64,000 nucleotides of DNA. Origin: PVC group bacterium. GTDB lineage: Bacteria > Verrucomicrobiota > Kiritimatiellia > CAIKKV01 > CAITUY01. The notes below the pieces were generated by a model. The model ran no database searches. It was given only the letters and a program-made list of their open reading frames with translations, and was not told the origin of the DNA. The translations under genes and the position numbers were made by a program. Of the stretch, positions 1 to 8,737 are shown piece by piece. The DNA is taken from NCBI GenBank assembly GCA_945870225.1, contig CAMBRF010000005.1, positions 62,001 through 126,000 on the forward strand, in the 5' to 3' direction. Each line of letters begins with the position of its first letter. The stretch's first letter is position 1.

Positions 1-1
1 C

Positions 2-664
2 CCCAGCCTCCTCAAAACCTTTGAGCTTCTGGCAGACCGCCCTGAGGTGAGACGTACGGGCATCAAACTGCCCCCCATCGCCCCTCTTAGAAAATATTGC
101 GACTCCGGCCTGGCACTGGGACATCCCACGCTTGAGCCCTATGTCCGGGATACCGGCGATCCGGAAATGGCGCGGGTCCTGAAGTGGAGCCTGGATGTCA
201 ACGCCCGGGTCGCCGCCATCGTGAAGAACATCAAACCGTTTCGCTGGGTGATCGAGAGCCTTCAGGACATCGCCGGAAACTCCGATGCCATCTGCGTCTC
301 ACAGACACCCACTGAAGCCCTGGTACGGGAATGGGAAGAGAACCATCTCCTGGGGTATGTCAGGGTGATTGCAGGACAGGAGTTGGGCACCAAAGCCGAG
401 CACCTCACCCTGGCCACCCAGGGCCGCTATCCGATCGACCGGGTGCTGATGATGGGCGATGCGCCAGGAGACCTGAAGGCGGCCCGCCAGGTTGGCGCCC
501 GGTTCTTTCCGATCAACCCCGGACAGGAAGAAGCCTCCTGGGAGCTCTTCCACAAGGACATTTACACCCGTTTTCTCAACGGCACGTACACCGCCAAAGC
601 CGAGACCGATCTGGTACACCGGTTCGAGGCGCTGCTGCCCGATACGCCACCCTGGAAAAAATAA
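2..664 (+). CDS. HAD-superfamily hydrolase, 5' end outside the window
   Basis: The reading frame is open from base 2 with no convincing start, so the N-terminus, including the nucleophile DxD motif, lies upstream of the window. A GTG at 47 is an internal possibility only. The visible part has HAD motif II (SQTPTEAL), a motif III lysine (GTKAEHL) and motif IV (MMGDAPGDLKAA), the acidic pair that binds Mg2+. It therefore probably acts as a phosphatase or related phosphotransferase, substrate unknown. It ends 24 bases before a uronate-isomerase-like gene on the same strand, which would fit a sugar-phosphate substrate, but that is inference from position alone. Confidence 0.8.
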   Translation, partial: PSLLKTFELLADRPEVRRTGIKLPPIAPLRKYCDSGLALGHPTLEPYVRDTGDPEMARVLKWSLDVNARVAAIVKNIKPFRWVIESLQDIAGNSDAICVSQTPTEALVREWEENHLLGYVRVIAGQELGTKAEHLTLATQGRYPIDRVLMMGDAPGDLKAARQVGARFFPINPGQEEASWELFHKDIYTRFLNGTYTAKAETDLVHRFEALLPDTPPWKK

Positions 665-688
665 CCGTTAAAACGAAAGGAACCCTCC

Positions 689-1924
689 ATGCCCCACGCC
701 CCCTCCCGCAAACAACTTCATACCCTTGTCAGCGGCGTGTTGAACAAGACGCCTCTCGTGGACCTCCACACCCATCTGTACGATCCCGCACTCGGCCCCG
801 TGTTGCTCTGGGGCATCGATGAGCTGGTGACCTACCACTACCTCGTCGCCGAGTTCTTCCGCGCCCGACCGGATTTCGGCTATGACGCCTTTTGGGCTCT
901 TTCAAAAACCGACCAGGCCGACCTGATCTGGCGCGAACTCTTTGTCCTGCGCTCCCCTCTTTCCGAAGCCTGCCGCGGCGTGCTGACGGTGTTGCACCGT
1001 CTCGGCCTTGACACCAAGACCAAAGACCTGAAGCAGGCCCGCCGGTATTTTCAGAAGCGCAAGGCTCGCGATTATGTGGATCAGGTTTTGAAAGAAGCCA
1101 ACATCAAGCGGCTTTATATGACCAACGACCCCATGGACCCGCTTGAGGCACCGGGCTGGGAAAAGGGATTTGACCGTGACCCCCGTTTCCTGGGCGTCCT
1201 TCGCCTCGACAGCGCCATCATGAACTGGCCGGACGGCGCCTCGCGCCTGCGGGCCATGGGCTATGCGGTTGATGACGGACTCACTGGCAACACCCTCAGC
1301 CAGATCCGCCGCTATCTCAACACCTGGTGTGATCGCTTTGACGCGCGTTACATGGCCATCAGCCTGCCGCCCACCTTCCGTTATCCCGATATCCACTCCC
1401 CCCTGACCACCCTCATCACCAAAACCGTGATCCCGGTGGCGGCCGAACGGGACATTCCCGTCGCCATGATGATCGGCGTGAAAAAGCTCGTGAATCCGGC
1501 CCTTCGACTGGCGGGTGATTCCGTCGGCAAATCCGACATCGATACGGTCGAGGCCCTCGCCCGCGATTTCGGGAACATCCGGTTCCTGCTGACCATGCTG
1601 GCGCGGGAAAACATGCATGAGCTGTGCATCGCCGCCCGCAAGTTCAAGAACATCACCCCCTTCGGGTGCTGGTGGTTCCTGAACAACCCCAGCCTGATCA
1701 ACGAAATCACCCGCATGCGCCTCGAAACCCTCGGTCTATCATTCGTGCCCCAGCATTCCGACGCCCGCGTTCTCGACCAGTTGATCTATAAATGGGCCCA
1801 TTCACGCACCATCATCGGCGAAGCCCTGACGGATAAGTATGCCGACCTCTGCGCCACCGGCTGGCTCCCCACCAAGTCGGAGATCGAACGTGACGTTAAA
1901 CAGCTTTTCGATATCGCACTGTGA
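689..1924 (+). CDS. Uronate isomerase-like amidohydrolase-superfamily protein
   Basis: This 411-residue protein has the metal-binding HxH of the amidohydrolase superfamily near the N-terminus (DLHTHLYDP). Its C-terminal stretch (PQHSDARVLDQLIYKW, then a region starting SRTIIGEAL) matches the uronate isomerase family, which interconverts glucuronate/galacturonate and fructuronate/tagaturonate. At 411 residues it is shorter than typical UxaC (about 470), so the substrate may differ from the classical enzyme. The start is supported by the purine-rich stretch AAAGGAACC before ATG. The stop overlaps the start of the next gene, suggesting translational coupling. I am sure of the superfamily and less sure of the substrate. 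Confidence 0.7.
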   Translation: MPHAPSRKQLHTLVSGVLNKTPLVDLHTHLYDPALGPVLLWGIDELVTYHYLVAEFFRARPDFGYDAFWALSKTDQADLIWRELFVLRSPLSEACRGVLTVLHRLGLDTKTKDLKQARRYFQKRKARDYVDQVLKEANIKRLYMTNDPMDPLEAPGWEKGFDRDPRFLGVLRLDSAIMNWPDGASRLRAMGYAVDDGLTGNTLSQIRRYLNTWCDRFDARYMAISLPPTFRYPDIHSPLTTLITKTVIPVAAERDIPVAMMIGVKKLVNPALRLAGDSVGKSDIDTVEALARDFGNIRFLLTMLARENMHELCIAARKFKNITPFGCWWFLNNPSLINEITRMRLETLGLSFVPQHSDARVLDQLIYKWAHSRTIIGEALTDKYADLCATGWLPTKSEIERDVKQLFDIAL

Positions 1925-2439
1925 TGAAAGGCTACATCCAAGTCTATACGGGCGACGGCAAATGCAAAACCACCGCCGCCCTCGGGCTGGCCTTGCGGTC
2001 GGTCGGAGCCGGCCTGCGTGTGTATCTGGGCCAGTTCATCAAGGGCGGCGAGTACAGCGAAATCAAAATCCTGCGTTCCCGCTTTCCTGAAGTTACCATC
2101 GAACAGTACGGCTCCGGCGGGTTCGTCCACCACCAGCCCACTCCCGGCCAGATCCAGGCGGCCCGCCAGGGATTGCAACAACTGGCCGCCGCCCTGCGGA
2201 GTGGAAACTACGATGTCGTCATCGCCGATGAGGCCAACACCGCCGTGGGGGCCGGACTCTTCACCGAGAAGGACCTTCTGGCGCTAATGGATGAAAAGCC
2301 TGATTCCGTGGAACTGATCCTTACCGGACGCGGAGCCGGAGCCGCCGTGCAAAATCGGGCGGACCTCGTCACCGAGATGAAATGCATCAAACATTATTAC
2401 GATGCCGGCGTTTCCGGCCGGCCGGGAATCGAATCTTAG
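1921..2439 (+). CDS. cobO: Cob(I)alamin (corrinoid) adenosyltransferase, CobO/BtuR type
   Basis: This family transfers the 5'-deoxyadenosyl group from ATP to cob(I)alamin, giving coenzyme B12. The 172-residue protein opens with the family P-loop (YTGDGKCKTTAALGLALRS) and has a Walker-B-like acidic stretch (DVVIADEANTAV) and the conserved LILTGRG segment, all as in CobO/BtuR and at the usual length. The P-loop has Cys where Gly is most common between the two lysines. The start is GTG at 1921 or ATG at 1924; both overlap the upstream stop, so expression is probably coupled to the uronate-isomerase-like gene. Confidence 0.88.
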   Translation: MMKGYIQVYTGDGKCKTTAALGLALRSVGAGLRVYLGQFIKGGEYSEIKILRSRFPEVTIEQYGSGGFVHHQPTPGQIQAARQGLQQLAAALRSGNYDVVIADEANTAVGAGLFTEKDLLALMDEKPDSVELILTGRGAGAAVQNRADLVTEMKCIKHYYDAGVSGRPGIES

Positions 2440-2464
2440 ACTTGATCGCCAACGGAGATACCCC

Positions 2465-4147
2465 ATGAGGACGCCCATCGAAAACATCAAACTGACCTTT
2501 GAAGACCGGCATGTCGTGGAATGTCCCGCACGGACGACCATCAAGCAAATCCTCCCTTCGCCCGTCGCCCCGTCAGGTCTCCCGTATATAGCGGCTTTGG
2601 TGAACAATGACCTCGCCTCCCTCAGTTACCCGCTCGATATGGACTGCGATGTCCGGTTGCTGACCATGACCGATCCCGAGGCGTGGCACGTTTTCCAGCG
2701 CTCCATCGCCTTTCTCGCCGCCAAAGCCGTAAAGGAACTCTTCCCCGCAGCCCTCTTCTCGGTCGATTATGCGGTGGGTAATGGCATCTATTGCAGTTTC
2801 GAGGAAACAGCAGGCTCGGTTAACGGCGGTATCCGGGCCGATCAGGTTCTGGCCATCCGGGACCGGATGCGGGCTCTGGTCGATCAGGACCTGGCCATTG
2901 AACGAAAGAAAATCTCATTCGCTGAGGCCACCCGCCGATGCACGGAAGCGGGTCAGACCGACAAGCTGAACCTGCTGCGATTCCGCAATCCGCCCCGCGT
3001 GGTCATCCATGTCTGCAGCGGCTTCTACGACCTCGCCCAGGGGCCTCTAGTCCCCTCCACCGGCACACTCGGCAGCTTCGATTTAATTCACTACCCGCCC
3101 GGACTGGTCCTGCAACTCCCAGCCCAGGGCAGCAGCCAGGTCGCCCCGTTCAAGGACCAGCCCCATCTTTTCAGGATCTTCCGCGAGCACAAGACCTGGG
3201 GCCGCACCATGGGTGTCAATACCGTCGGCCGGCTCAACGAAATTATTGTAAACGGCGACATCAGCGACTTTATCAAGGTGGCCGAAGCCCTGCATGAGAA
3301 GAACGTCGCCCGTATCGCAGACGAGATCCACCGCCGGCGGGAAGCCCTGCGACTCGTGATGGTGGCCGGGCCCTCCTCCGCCGGCAAAACCACGTTCTCA
3401 AAACGACTGGGCATCCAGTTGAGGGTCAACGGGATGCGGGTCTCCACCATCTCCCTGGACAACTACTTTCATGGTCCCGAGCGGACCCCGCGCGACGAGC
3501 AGGGCAACCCCGACTTCGAGCACATCGATTCCCTAGATCTTGAACTGTTCACCCGCCACATGAAAGAGATCATCAACGGCGGCGAAGTGGAACTGCCAGT
3601 GTTTGATTTCGAGACTAAACAGCGTCGCTATGAGGGAACCCGCATCAAGCTTGAGCGCGATGGCATTTTAATCATCGAGGGCATCCACGGTTTGAACCCC
3701 CGCCTCTCGGAATTGCTTCCCGCCGAAGCGAAGTTCGGCATCTACGTCAGCGCCCTGACTCAGCTGAGCCTGGACCGTAACAACCGCATTTCCACAACCG
3801 ACAATCGCCTCCTGCGGCGGATGGTCCGTGACCACAAGTATCGCGGTCACTCAGCCCTCAGAACCCTGCGCATGTGGGCCTCGGTCCGCCGCGGCGAAGA
3901 ACGCTGGATTTTCCCCTTTCAGGATCAGGCGAATGTGGCCTTCAACTCGGCACTGGACTATGAACTGGCCGTGCTAAAACCCATCGTTGAACCTCTCCTG
4001 ATGGAGGTGAAGCCGTTTGATCGTGAGTACTCCGAAGCCCGCCGACTGACGGCATTTCTCGTCAACTTCACGGGCTTATCCGACCGGGACGTTCCCCACA
4101 CCTCGATGCTGCGGGAATACATCGGCCGCAGCAGTTTCCGCTATTGA
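2465..4147 (+). CDS. Nucleoside (uridine-type) kinase with N-terminal TGS/ThrRS-like domains
   Basis: The protein combines a TGS-like domain (about residues 1-60) and a threonyl-tRNA-synthetase-like second domain (about 60-220) with a C-terminal P-loop kinase of the uridine kinase/phosphoribulokinase family. The P-loop GPSSAGKTTFSKRL is near residue 300, followed by the substrate segment ISLDNYF and a Walker B strand (GILIIEGIHGL). Such fusions phosphorylate nucleosides or related sugars and occur in many anaerobes and PVC bacteria. I chose ATG at 2465 over an upstream in-frame ATG at 2402 because AACGGAGATACCCC precedes it and the upstream option overlaps cobO. The length is 560 residues. 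Confidence 0.85.
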   Translation: MRTPIENIKLTFEDRHVVECPARTTIKQILPSPVAPSGLPYIAALVNNDLASLSYPLDMDCDVRLLTMTDPEAWHVFQRSIAFLAAKAVKELFPAALFSVDYAVGNGIYCSFEETAGSVNGGIRADQVLAIRDRMRALVDQDLAIERKKISFAEATRRCTEAGQTDKLNLLRFRNPPRVVIHVCSGFYDLAQGPLVPSTGTLGSFDLIHYPPGLVLQLPAQGSSQVAPFKDQPHLFRIFREHKTWGRTMGVNTVGRLNEIIVNGDISDFIKVAEALHEKNVARIADEIHRRREALRLVMVAGPSSAGKTTFSKRLGIQLRVNGMRVSTISLDNYFHGPERTPRDEQGNPDFEHIDSLDLELFTRHMKEIINGGEVELPVFDFETKQRRYEGTRIKLERDGILIIEGIHGLNPRLSELLPAEAKFGIYVSALTQLSLDRNNRISTTDNRLLRRMVRDHKYRGHSALRTLRMWASVRRGEERWIFPFQDQANVAFNSALDYELAVLKPIVEPLLMEVKPFDREYSEARRLTAFLVNFTGLSDRDVPHTSMLREYIGRSSFRY

Positions 4148-4219
4148 ACGGCTCGCTCCCGGGAACTCCTGACCGCACACCGTGCGTTCCTGCAGAAGAA
4201 TCACTCATTATTTAATACT

Positions 4220-4234
4220 TGCTATATTATAGCA
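4220..4234. promoter_or_regulatory. Perfect AT-rich dyad upstream of the DUF2851 gene
   Basis: TGCTATA-T-TATAGCA is a perfect 15-base palindrome in a short AT-rich island inside otherwise GC-rich sequence, 22 bases before the downstream start codon. It overlaps plausible -10-like hexamers (TATATT, TATTAT). It may be an operator and core promoter, but no strong -35 was found, so this is a candidate only. Confidence 0.4.
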
Positions 4235-4255
4235 TTAAGACAAGATTTCCCGCTT

Positions 4256-5794
4256 ATGTATGAGCGCTGGAAGCCTTTGTCCTGTTTCGCGGGTGCAGAG
4301 CCCTACGCAGCCCTGCGGTTGGGCTGCGCCACCACGGTCCGCGAAGGTGACAGCCCTGCCGGTCGTGATTTTCCCTGGTCTGAACGGCACCTGCGCTGCG
4401 TTTGGCTGGACCCCGCTTATCGCCCCGCCCCTTTGACCACCCATGACGGACAAACGGTGACTGTGGAAAATCCCGGCCGCTGGAATCTGGAGGCAGGACC
4501 TGACTTCCTGGATGCGGTCCTGAAAGTGGAGCCCGGCGAGCGGCGCATCAGGGGTGATGTTGAACTCCACATCCGGCCAGCTGACTGGCGGAACCACGGT
4601 CATACCGATGACCCGCGTTATCGTCGTGTAATTGCCCATGTCACCTATTTCGAAGGCACTATCCCGTCGTCCGAACTCCCCGGCGGCGCCATCCAAATCG
4701 CCTTTCAGAACGCGCTTAAACGCATTCCCTCTTTCTCCTTCGACAGCCTCGACGTCCTCGCCTATCCCTATGCCAGGGTTGAGTCGCGCCCGCCCTGTGC
4801 CGAGGTTTTGGCCCTATGGAACCCGGACCATGCGGGAGCCTTACTGGATGCGGCAGGTCTGGAGCGGATCCGGCACAAGACTGAACATTTGGCTCTTGCC
4901 ATCCGGGACAGGGGGCCCGAGCAGGCGCTTTACGAGGAAATCCTCCGTGCGTTGGGCTACAAAAACAATCGGGCCGCCTGCCGTACGCTCGCCTCCCGAA
5001 TCCCGGTCGAGGCGCTGAGAAATGCGGCTGATAACAATGTTCTATCCGCTTACGCGCTGCTTGGTGGAGTGGCGGGCCTCATACCGGATCGAAGTCGCCC
5101 CAATTGGGATCAGGAAACACGACAATTTCTACGCAACTTGTGGGACATATGGTGGAAGCAACAGTCTGCATGGGAGACACAGATTCTCAATCGAGAGCTT
5201 TGGATGTTGCATAACCTGCGCCCGCAGAATCATCCCCTGCGCCGCCTGATGGCCGCCGCCGAACTATTTTGCGGTCCTTCCCCCTTGATGAAACAACTGC
5301 AGGCGGTGGCCGGAGCGGCGAACCCCACCGCCGGGCCGATTATCGATCTTCTGACAGCAACAGGCCTGAACAGTCATTGGGCATGGCATCACAGCCTGTC
5401 CAGCCCACGCCTGGCGAAACCCCTGGCTCTCATCGGTCCGGGCCGTGCGGCCGCATTGCTCAACAATGTGATCGCGCCTTGGATGGCTGTCATGTATCCC
5501 GATGCGCCAAACATCACCGCCATCCTGCAAAACCTTCCCCCTGAGGACGACAACCGGTTCATCCGTCACACGGCGCATGCTTTGTTTGGGCACGATCACA
5601 ATCCCGCACTCTATCGCTCGGGATTACGCCAGCAGGGGCTCCTGCAAATCTTCCATGATTTCTGCCTTAACAGCCGGGAGGGCTGTGGAGCCTGCAGCCT
5701 TCCCCTTGCCTTGGAGCGCCAGCAACCGGGACAGATCAACCGGCCCGACCAAGCACCTCACCAGAAGAAATACGAGGCCGTGGCGAGCACATAG
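4256..5794 (+). CDS. DUF2851 family protein
   Basis: The 512-residue product matches the DUF2851 pattern: an N-terminal block with NPGRWNLEAGPDFLDAVL, GDVELHIRPADW and a following HGHTDDPRYRRVIAHVTYF region, then a helical central part and a C-terminal Cys pair (GCGACSLP). The family is common in Bacteroidetes and PVC bacteria and its function is unknown. There is no signal peptide or obvious membrane segment. The last 37 bases overlap the convergent CPBP protease gene. ATG at 4256 follows an AT-rich promoter-like island without a clear Shine-Dalgarno sequence, so the start is less certain than the frame. Confidence 0.8.
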   Translation: MYERWKPLSCFAGAEPYAALRLGCATTVREGDSPAGRDFPWSERHLRCVWLDPAYRPAPLTTHDGQTVTVENPGRWNLEAGPDFLDAVLKVEPGERRIRGDVELHIRPADWRNHGHTDDPRYRRVIAHVTYFEGTIPSSELPGGAIQIAFQNALKRIPSFSFDSLDVLAYPYARVESRPPCAEVLALWNPDHAGALLDAAGLERIRHKTEHLALAIRDRGPEQALYEEILRALGYKNNRAACRTLASRIPVEALRNAADNNVLSAYALLGGVAGLIPDRSRPNWDQETRQFLRNLWDIWWKQQSAWETQILNRELWMLHNLRPQNHPLRRLMAAAELFCGPSPLMKQLQAVAGAANPTAGPIIDLLTATGLNSHWAWHHSLSSPRLAKPLALIGPGRAAALLNNVIAPWMAVMYPDAPNITAILQNLPPEDDNRFIRHTAHALFGHDHNPALYRSGLRQQGLLQIFHDFCLNSREGCGACSLPLALERQQPGQINRPDQAPHQKKYEAVAST

Positions 5795-6456
5795 AGCCCC
5801 AGCAGAAAGTTCGTGACGACATGTGCAAATACCGCAGACCAGAGGTCGCCGGTACGGGTGTAGAGCCAGCCATAGGCAAGCCCGGCCGCCGTGCCTGCCA
5901 GCCATCGGTCATGCTCCATTCCGAACAGCAGGGCGGTTAGAATAAAGAATCCCTGATGGACTCGGGCAGGATCCACCCGGAGGAAGTCCCGCGCAATCAG
6001 CCACCGATAGAGAAATCCACGCCAGAAAAACTCTTCCGCCGTCGCAATAACCAGCGCCGATCCCGCCAATTTCATCAAGGCCAACCCCCAGCCGCATTGC
6101 TCGGGGGCGTAGGGGCTCGTGGCTTCACTCCCGGTAATCACACCCAGTGGCCGGACGCCAAATTTCAGATAGAGATCGTGCGCATAGGTGAAGTTGAACA
6201 TCCACGGCGACTCCGGAAGGACCCAGAGGACACATACCCCAGCGCCAACCGCCAAGGCCAAGGGAAGCTGCCTGATCTTGATCCGCGGGTAGAAGCCCCA
6301 GGGCTTGAGCCAGACAAGCAGTGCCCCGCAGACCAAAGCCTGGACGGCGTAACGCACGGCGGGATCTCCGAGCGGGACCGACATGATTACAATCCAGGCC
6401 ATGAACGGCAGAATGTGGGCTCTCAAGGCGTGTTTAGACTGAAGCGGAGTTTCCAT
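5758..6456 (-). CDS. CPBP (CAAX-like) intramembrane protease, exosortase-associated type
   Basis: This multi-pass membrane protein has the three CPBP motifs: EEFFWRGFLYR (EExxxR), FGMEHDRW (FxxxH-like) and HVVTNFLLG (HxxxN/B). These residues form the glutamic intramembrane protease site. The overall sequence resembles the CAAX-protease-related family seen near exosortase/PEP-CTERM loci. No exosortase is visible in the window, so any role in protein sorting is inference. The start was placed at the ATG preceded by GGGAGAGCT. An in-frame TTG at 6495 and ATG codons at 6477 and 6471 are alternatives. The 3' end overlaps the convergent DUF2851 gene by 37 bases. Confidence 0.8.
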   Translation of the reverse strand: METPLQSKHALRAHILPFMAWIVIMSVPLGDPAVRYAVQALVCGALLVWLKPWGFYPRIKIRQLPLALAVGAGVCVLWVLPESPWMFNFTYAHDLYLKFGVRPLGVITGSEATSPYAPEQCGWGLALMKLAGSALVIATAEEFFWRGFLYRWLIARDFLRVDPARVHQGFFILTALLFGMEHDRWLAGTAAGLAYGWLYTRTGDLWSAVFAHVVTNFLLGLYVLATASYFFW

Positions 6457-6537
6457 AGCTCTCCCAATCATGGCCATTTCAGGCTTGAATGACAAGCGGA
6501 CGTTGATCAGAAACCCGGCTCTTGATATGGTCCTCCC

Positions 6538-7506
6538 ATGAAACAGTTCGATCTCACCGACTGGCCGGATCTCTCATCCCGACTGCGCCGACCGCATCAG
6601 GCCAATTATTTCGCCATGTATTCCAGCGTGTACGACGGCATTGTTACCGATCCCGTCCTGATGATGCTACCCATCGACGATCACATGGTCCATCGTGGCG
6701 ATGGAATCTTTGAAGCCCTCAAGGCGGTCAACGGAAAGATCTACAACCTCAAGGGTCATCTTGAGCGGCTCGCCAGTTCCGCCCGCGGCCTCGCCCTGAC
6801 CATGCCGGAAAAGTTCAACCAGATTAACGATATTGTCACGGCTACCGTAAAAGCCGGTGGTCACCCTGACGTCATGATCCGGATTTTTGTCTCACGGGGT
6901 CCGGGCGGGTTCGCCGTGAATCCCTACGAGTGCCCGGCCTCCCAACTCTATATCGTGGTCAGCACTCTCGGCAGCCCCTTCATGAAACTCCATCCCAAGG
7001 GTGCCCAGGTGCGGACCAGCGCCATCGCAGCCAAAGCCGCCCATATGGCCAATATCAAAAACTGCAACTACGCCCCCAACGTCCTGATGAAAAAGGAAGC
7101 GGTTGATGCCGGAGTGGACTTCTCCGTCGGTTTCGATGAAAACGGTTTTCTGACAGAAGGCGCCACGGAAAACATGGGCATCGTCTCACAGGATAACCGG
7201 CTGCTCTTCCCCAAATTGGACCGCGTTCTCGCGGGGACGACCATGCTGCGCCTGATGGAGTTGGCCCGGGAAAGGTTAGGCGGTGATCAACTGTCTTCCG
7301 TCGGGTTTTCGGATATCACGCGCGCCGACATTCTGCAAGCCAGGGAATTTCTGGTGACCGGAACGACGATCAATGTTGCCGCCGCCGTGTCACTCGATGG
7401 CCACGCCATTGGGAGTGGCCACCCGGGCCTCATTTACCGGGAACTCAATACCCTGCTGGAACAGGACCTTCACGAGAACAAGGCGATGCTAACGCCCGTT
7501 TTGTGA
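6538..7506 (+). CDS. Class IV PLP-dependent aminotransferase (branched-chain / D-amino acid type)
   Basis: The 322-residue protein has the fold-type IV signatures. These are HRGDGIFEALKAVNGKIYNL near the N-terminus, the PLP lysine in NIKNCNYAPNVLMKKEA, and the phosphate-binding segment GFLTEGATENMGIV, followed by GTTINVAA. The family includes branched-chain aminotransferase, D-alanine aminotransferase and aminodeoxychorismate lyase, and the sequence alone does not separate these for me. Residues before about 35 (DLTDWPDLSSRLRR) form a longer N-terminus than usual. No ilv, dat or pab partner lies next to it. The start overlaps nothing and is the first in-frame ATG after the divergent protease. 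Confidence 0.8.
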   Translation: MKQFDLTDWPDLSSRLRRPHQANYFAMYSSVYDGIVTDPVLMMLPIDDHMVHRGDGIFEALKAVNGKIYNLKGHLERLASSARGLALTMPEKFNQINDIVTATVKAGGHPDVMIRIFVSRGPGGFAVNPYECPASQLYIVVSTLGSPFMKLHPKGAQVRTSAIAAKAAHMANIKNCNYAPNVLMKKEAVDAGVDFSVGFDENGFLTEGATENMGIVSQDNRLLFPKLDRVLAGTTMLRLMELARERLGGDQLSSVGFSDITRADILQAREFLVTGTTINVAAAVSLDGHAIGSGHPGLIYRELNTLLEQDLHENKAMLTPVL

Positions 7507-7533
7507 AGAGTCAGAACCGGGAGATTGCACAAA

Positions 7534-7594
7534 GAGGTGGACTCCGGTGTCCCTACCGGCGTCAAACCGCGCTGGGGACAGCGCGGTCCACCTC
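7534..7594. repeat. Palindromic repeat element with internal hairpin at the end of the GT9 gene
   Basis: GAGGTGGAC (7534-7542) pairs with GTCCACCTC (7586-7594). Inside lies a perfect hairpin CCGCGCT (7567-7573) / AGCGCGG (7580-7586). The element looks like a dispersed palindromic unit rather than a simple terminator, since it has no T-tract. Its right half encodes the last residues and stop of the glycosyltransferase. Confidence 0.55.
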
Positions 7595-8737
7595 AGTCCG
7601 CCCCGGAAAGGGCCTAACAGTCCGGCAAGCCTGCAAAACATCAGCGACGGGCAGTTCCCGGAGACAGGTCACAGGACGGCAGAGCTTGTGATAGCCGAAG
7701 ATGCAGCACGGTGAACAGACCAGTGGCTTTCTGACAACTGCCCGGTGCGGCCCGCGAGCACCCCATTTCTGGCTGTCGCTGGGACCAAACCAGATCACCG
7801 TTGGCGTGCCCAACGCCACCGCGACATGCGCCAACCCGGAATCCCCGCCCACATAAAGAACCGCCCGCCGGATCACCGCCGCCGACTGAGCCACCGTCAA
7901 CTGCCCGGTCAGGGATATGACACGCCCTCCCATCCCGGCAGCGGCAAGAACACGGTCAGCCAATTGCCGCTCGCTGCTATTTCCCAAAAGAACAAACGAG
8001 AGGGAGGTCTCATTCTGCCCCAGTTGTGTCATCAGCTCGGCGACCTTCTCCGGGGCCCAGTGCTTGTAACGGCTCGTAGAACCGGCATGCACCACCACGA
8101 ATCCGCCGGTCGATTCCAACCGTTCGATCCGGCGGAGGAGCCCCAATGGAACAGCGGCCATGTCGACAGTCAGACAACCCTCCACTTCCGCAGGCTCCAA
8201 AAGACCCAGCGGTCGCGTCAGGTTCATGAACTGATCCGCCTCGTAGCCTCCCAGATCGTAATTCACGAGGTGCGTGTAGAGCAGGTTGCGTCCGGGATTG
8301 ATCTTGAATCCAATCCGCACCGGGGCCCGACTGAGCAACGCCATCAGGGCCGAAAAATAGTGAAATTGCTCCGTATCAATCGCCACATCGTAAGGCGCTT
8401 GACGCAGACGTCGAAGCAAACTGAAGGGGTGGGCATCATACAACAACGCTCCATCTGAAAAACCGGCCAGCCGGAGAATGTCACGATTCCTTTTCTCGCA
8501 CACCAGATGGATGACGGCATGGGGGAAGTTCCGGCGCAGACTCTTCAAGACGGGAATCAACAGGACCATATCGCCCATCCCGCCGGGCCGGATCAACAGG
8601 ATGCGGTTAATAGCCGTCGGAACAACAGCCTCCGGACTTGGACCCTCCGTCCTGAGAAGAAAACGAAACCACCCCACCGCCCAGCACAGGACAAAACCCA
8701 GGGTCGAATCGAGCAACTTTAAAACCGCCACTTTCAT
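7562..8737 (-). CDS. Glycosyltransferase family 9 (heptosyltransferase-like)
   Basis: The 391-residue protein has both GT-B halves of the ADP-heptose:LPS heptosyltransferase family. The N-terminal motif is ILLIRPGGMGDMVLLIPVLK, and the C-terminal nucleotide-sugar site includes VVVHAGSTSRYKHW and VGGDSGLAHVAVALGTPTV. A family-typical cysteine cluster (CSPCCIFGYHKLC) follows. It probably adds a sugar to LPS core or a cell-surface glycan at the inner membrane face. ATG directly follows the stop of the upstream membrane-protein gene, so the two are probably co-translated. The final residues (from about EVDRAVPSAV) are encoded by a palindromic repeat, suggesting the natural C-terminus was altered. 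Confidence 0.85.
   Translation of the reverse strand: MKVAVLKLLDSTLGFVLCWAVGWFRFLLRTEGPSPEAVVPTAINRILLIRPGGMGDMVLLIPVLKSLRRNFPHAVIHLVCEKRNRDILRLAGFSDGALLYDAHPFSLLRRLRQAPYDVAIDTEQFHYFSALMALLSRAPVRIGFKINPGRNLLYTHLVNYDLGGYEADQFMNLTRPLGLLEPAEVEGCLTVDMAAVPLGLLRRIERLESTGGFVVVHAGSTSRYKHWAPEKVAELMTQLGQNETSLSFVLLGNSSERQLADRVLAAAGMGGRVISLTGQLTVAQSAAVIRRAVLYVGGDSGLAHVAVALGTPTVIWFGPSDSQKWGARGPHRAVVRKPLVCSPCCIFGYHKLCRPVTCLRELPVADVLQACRTVRPFPGRTEVDRAVPSAV

Noticed and set aside
902-1618. 238-codon - strand ORF
   Set aside because: It lies wholly antisense to the uronate-isomerase-like gene and has His/Gly-rich composition typical of a shadow frame.
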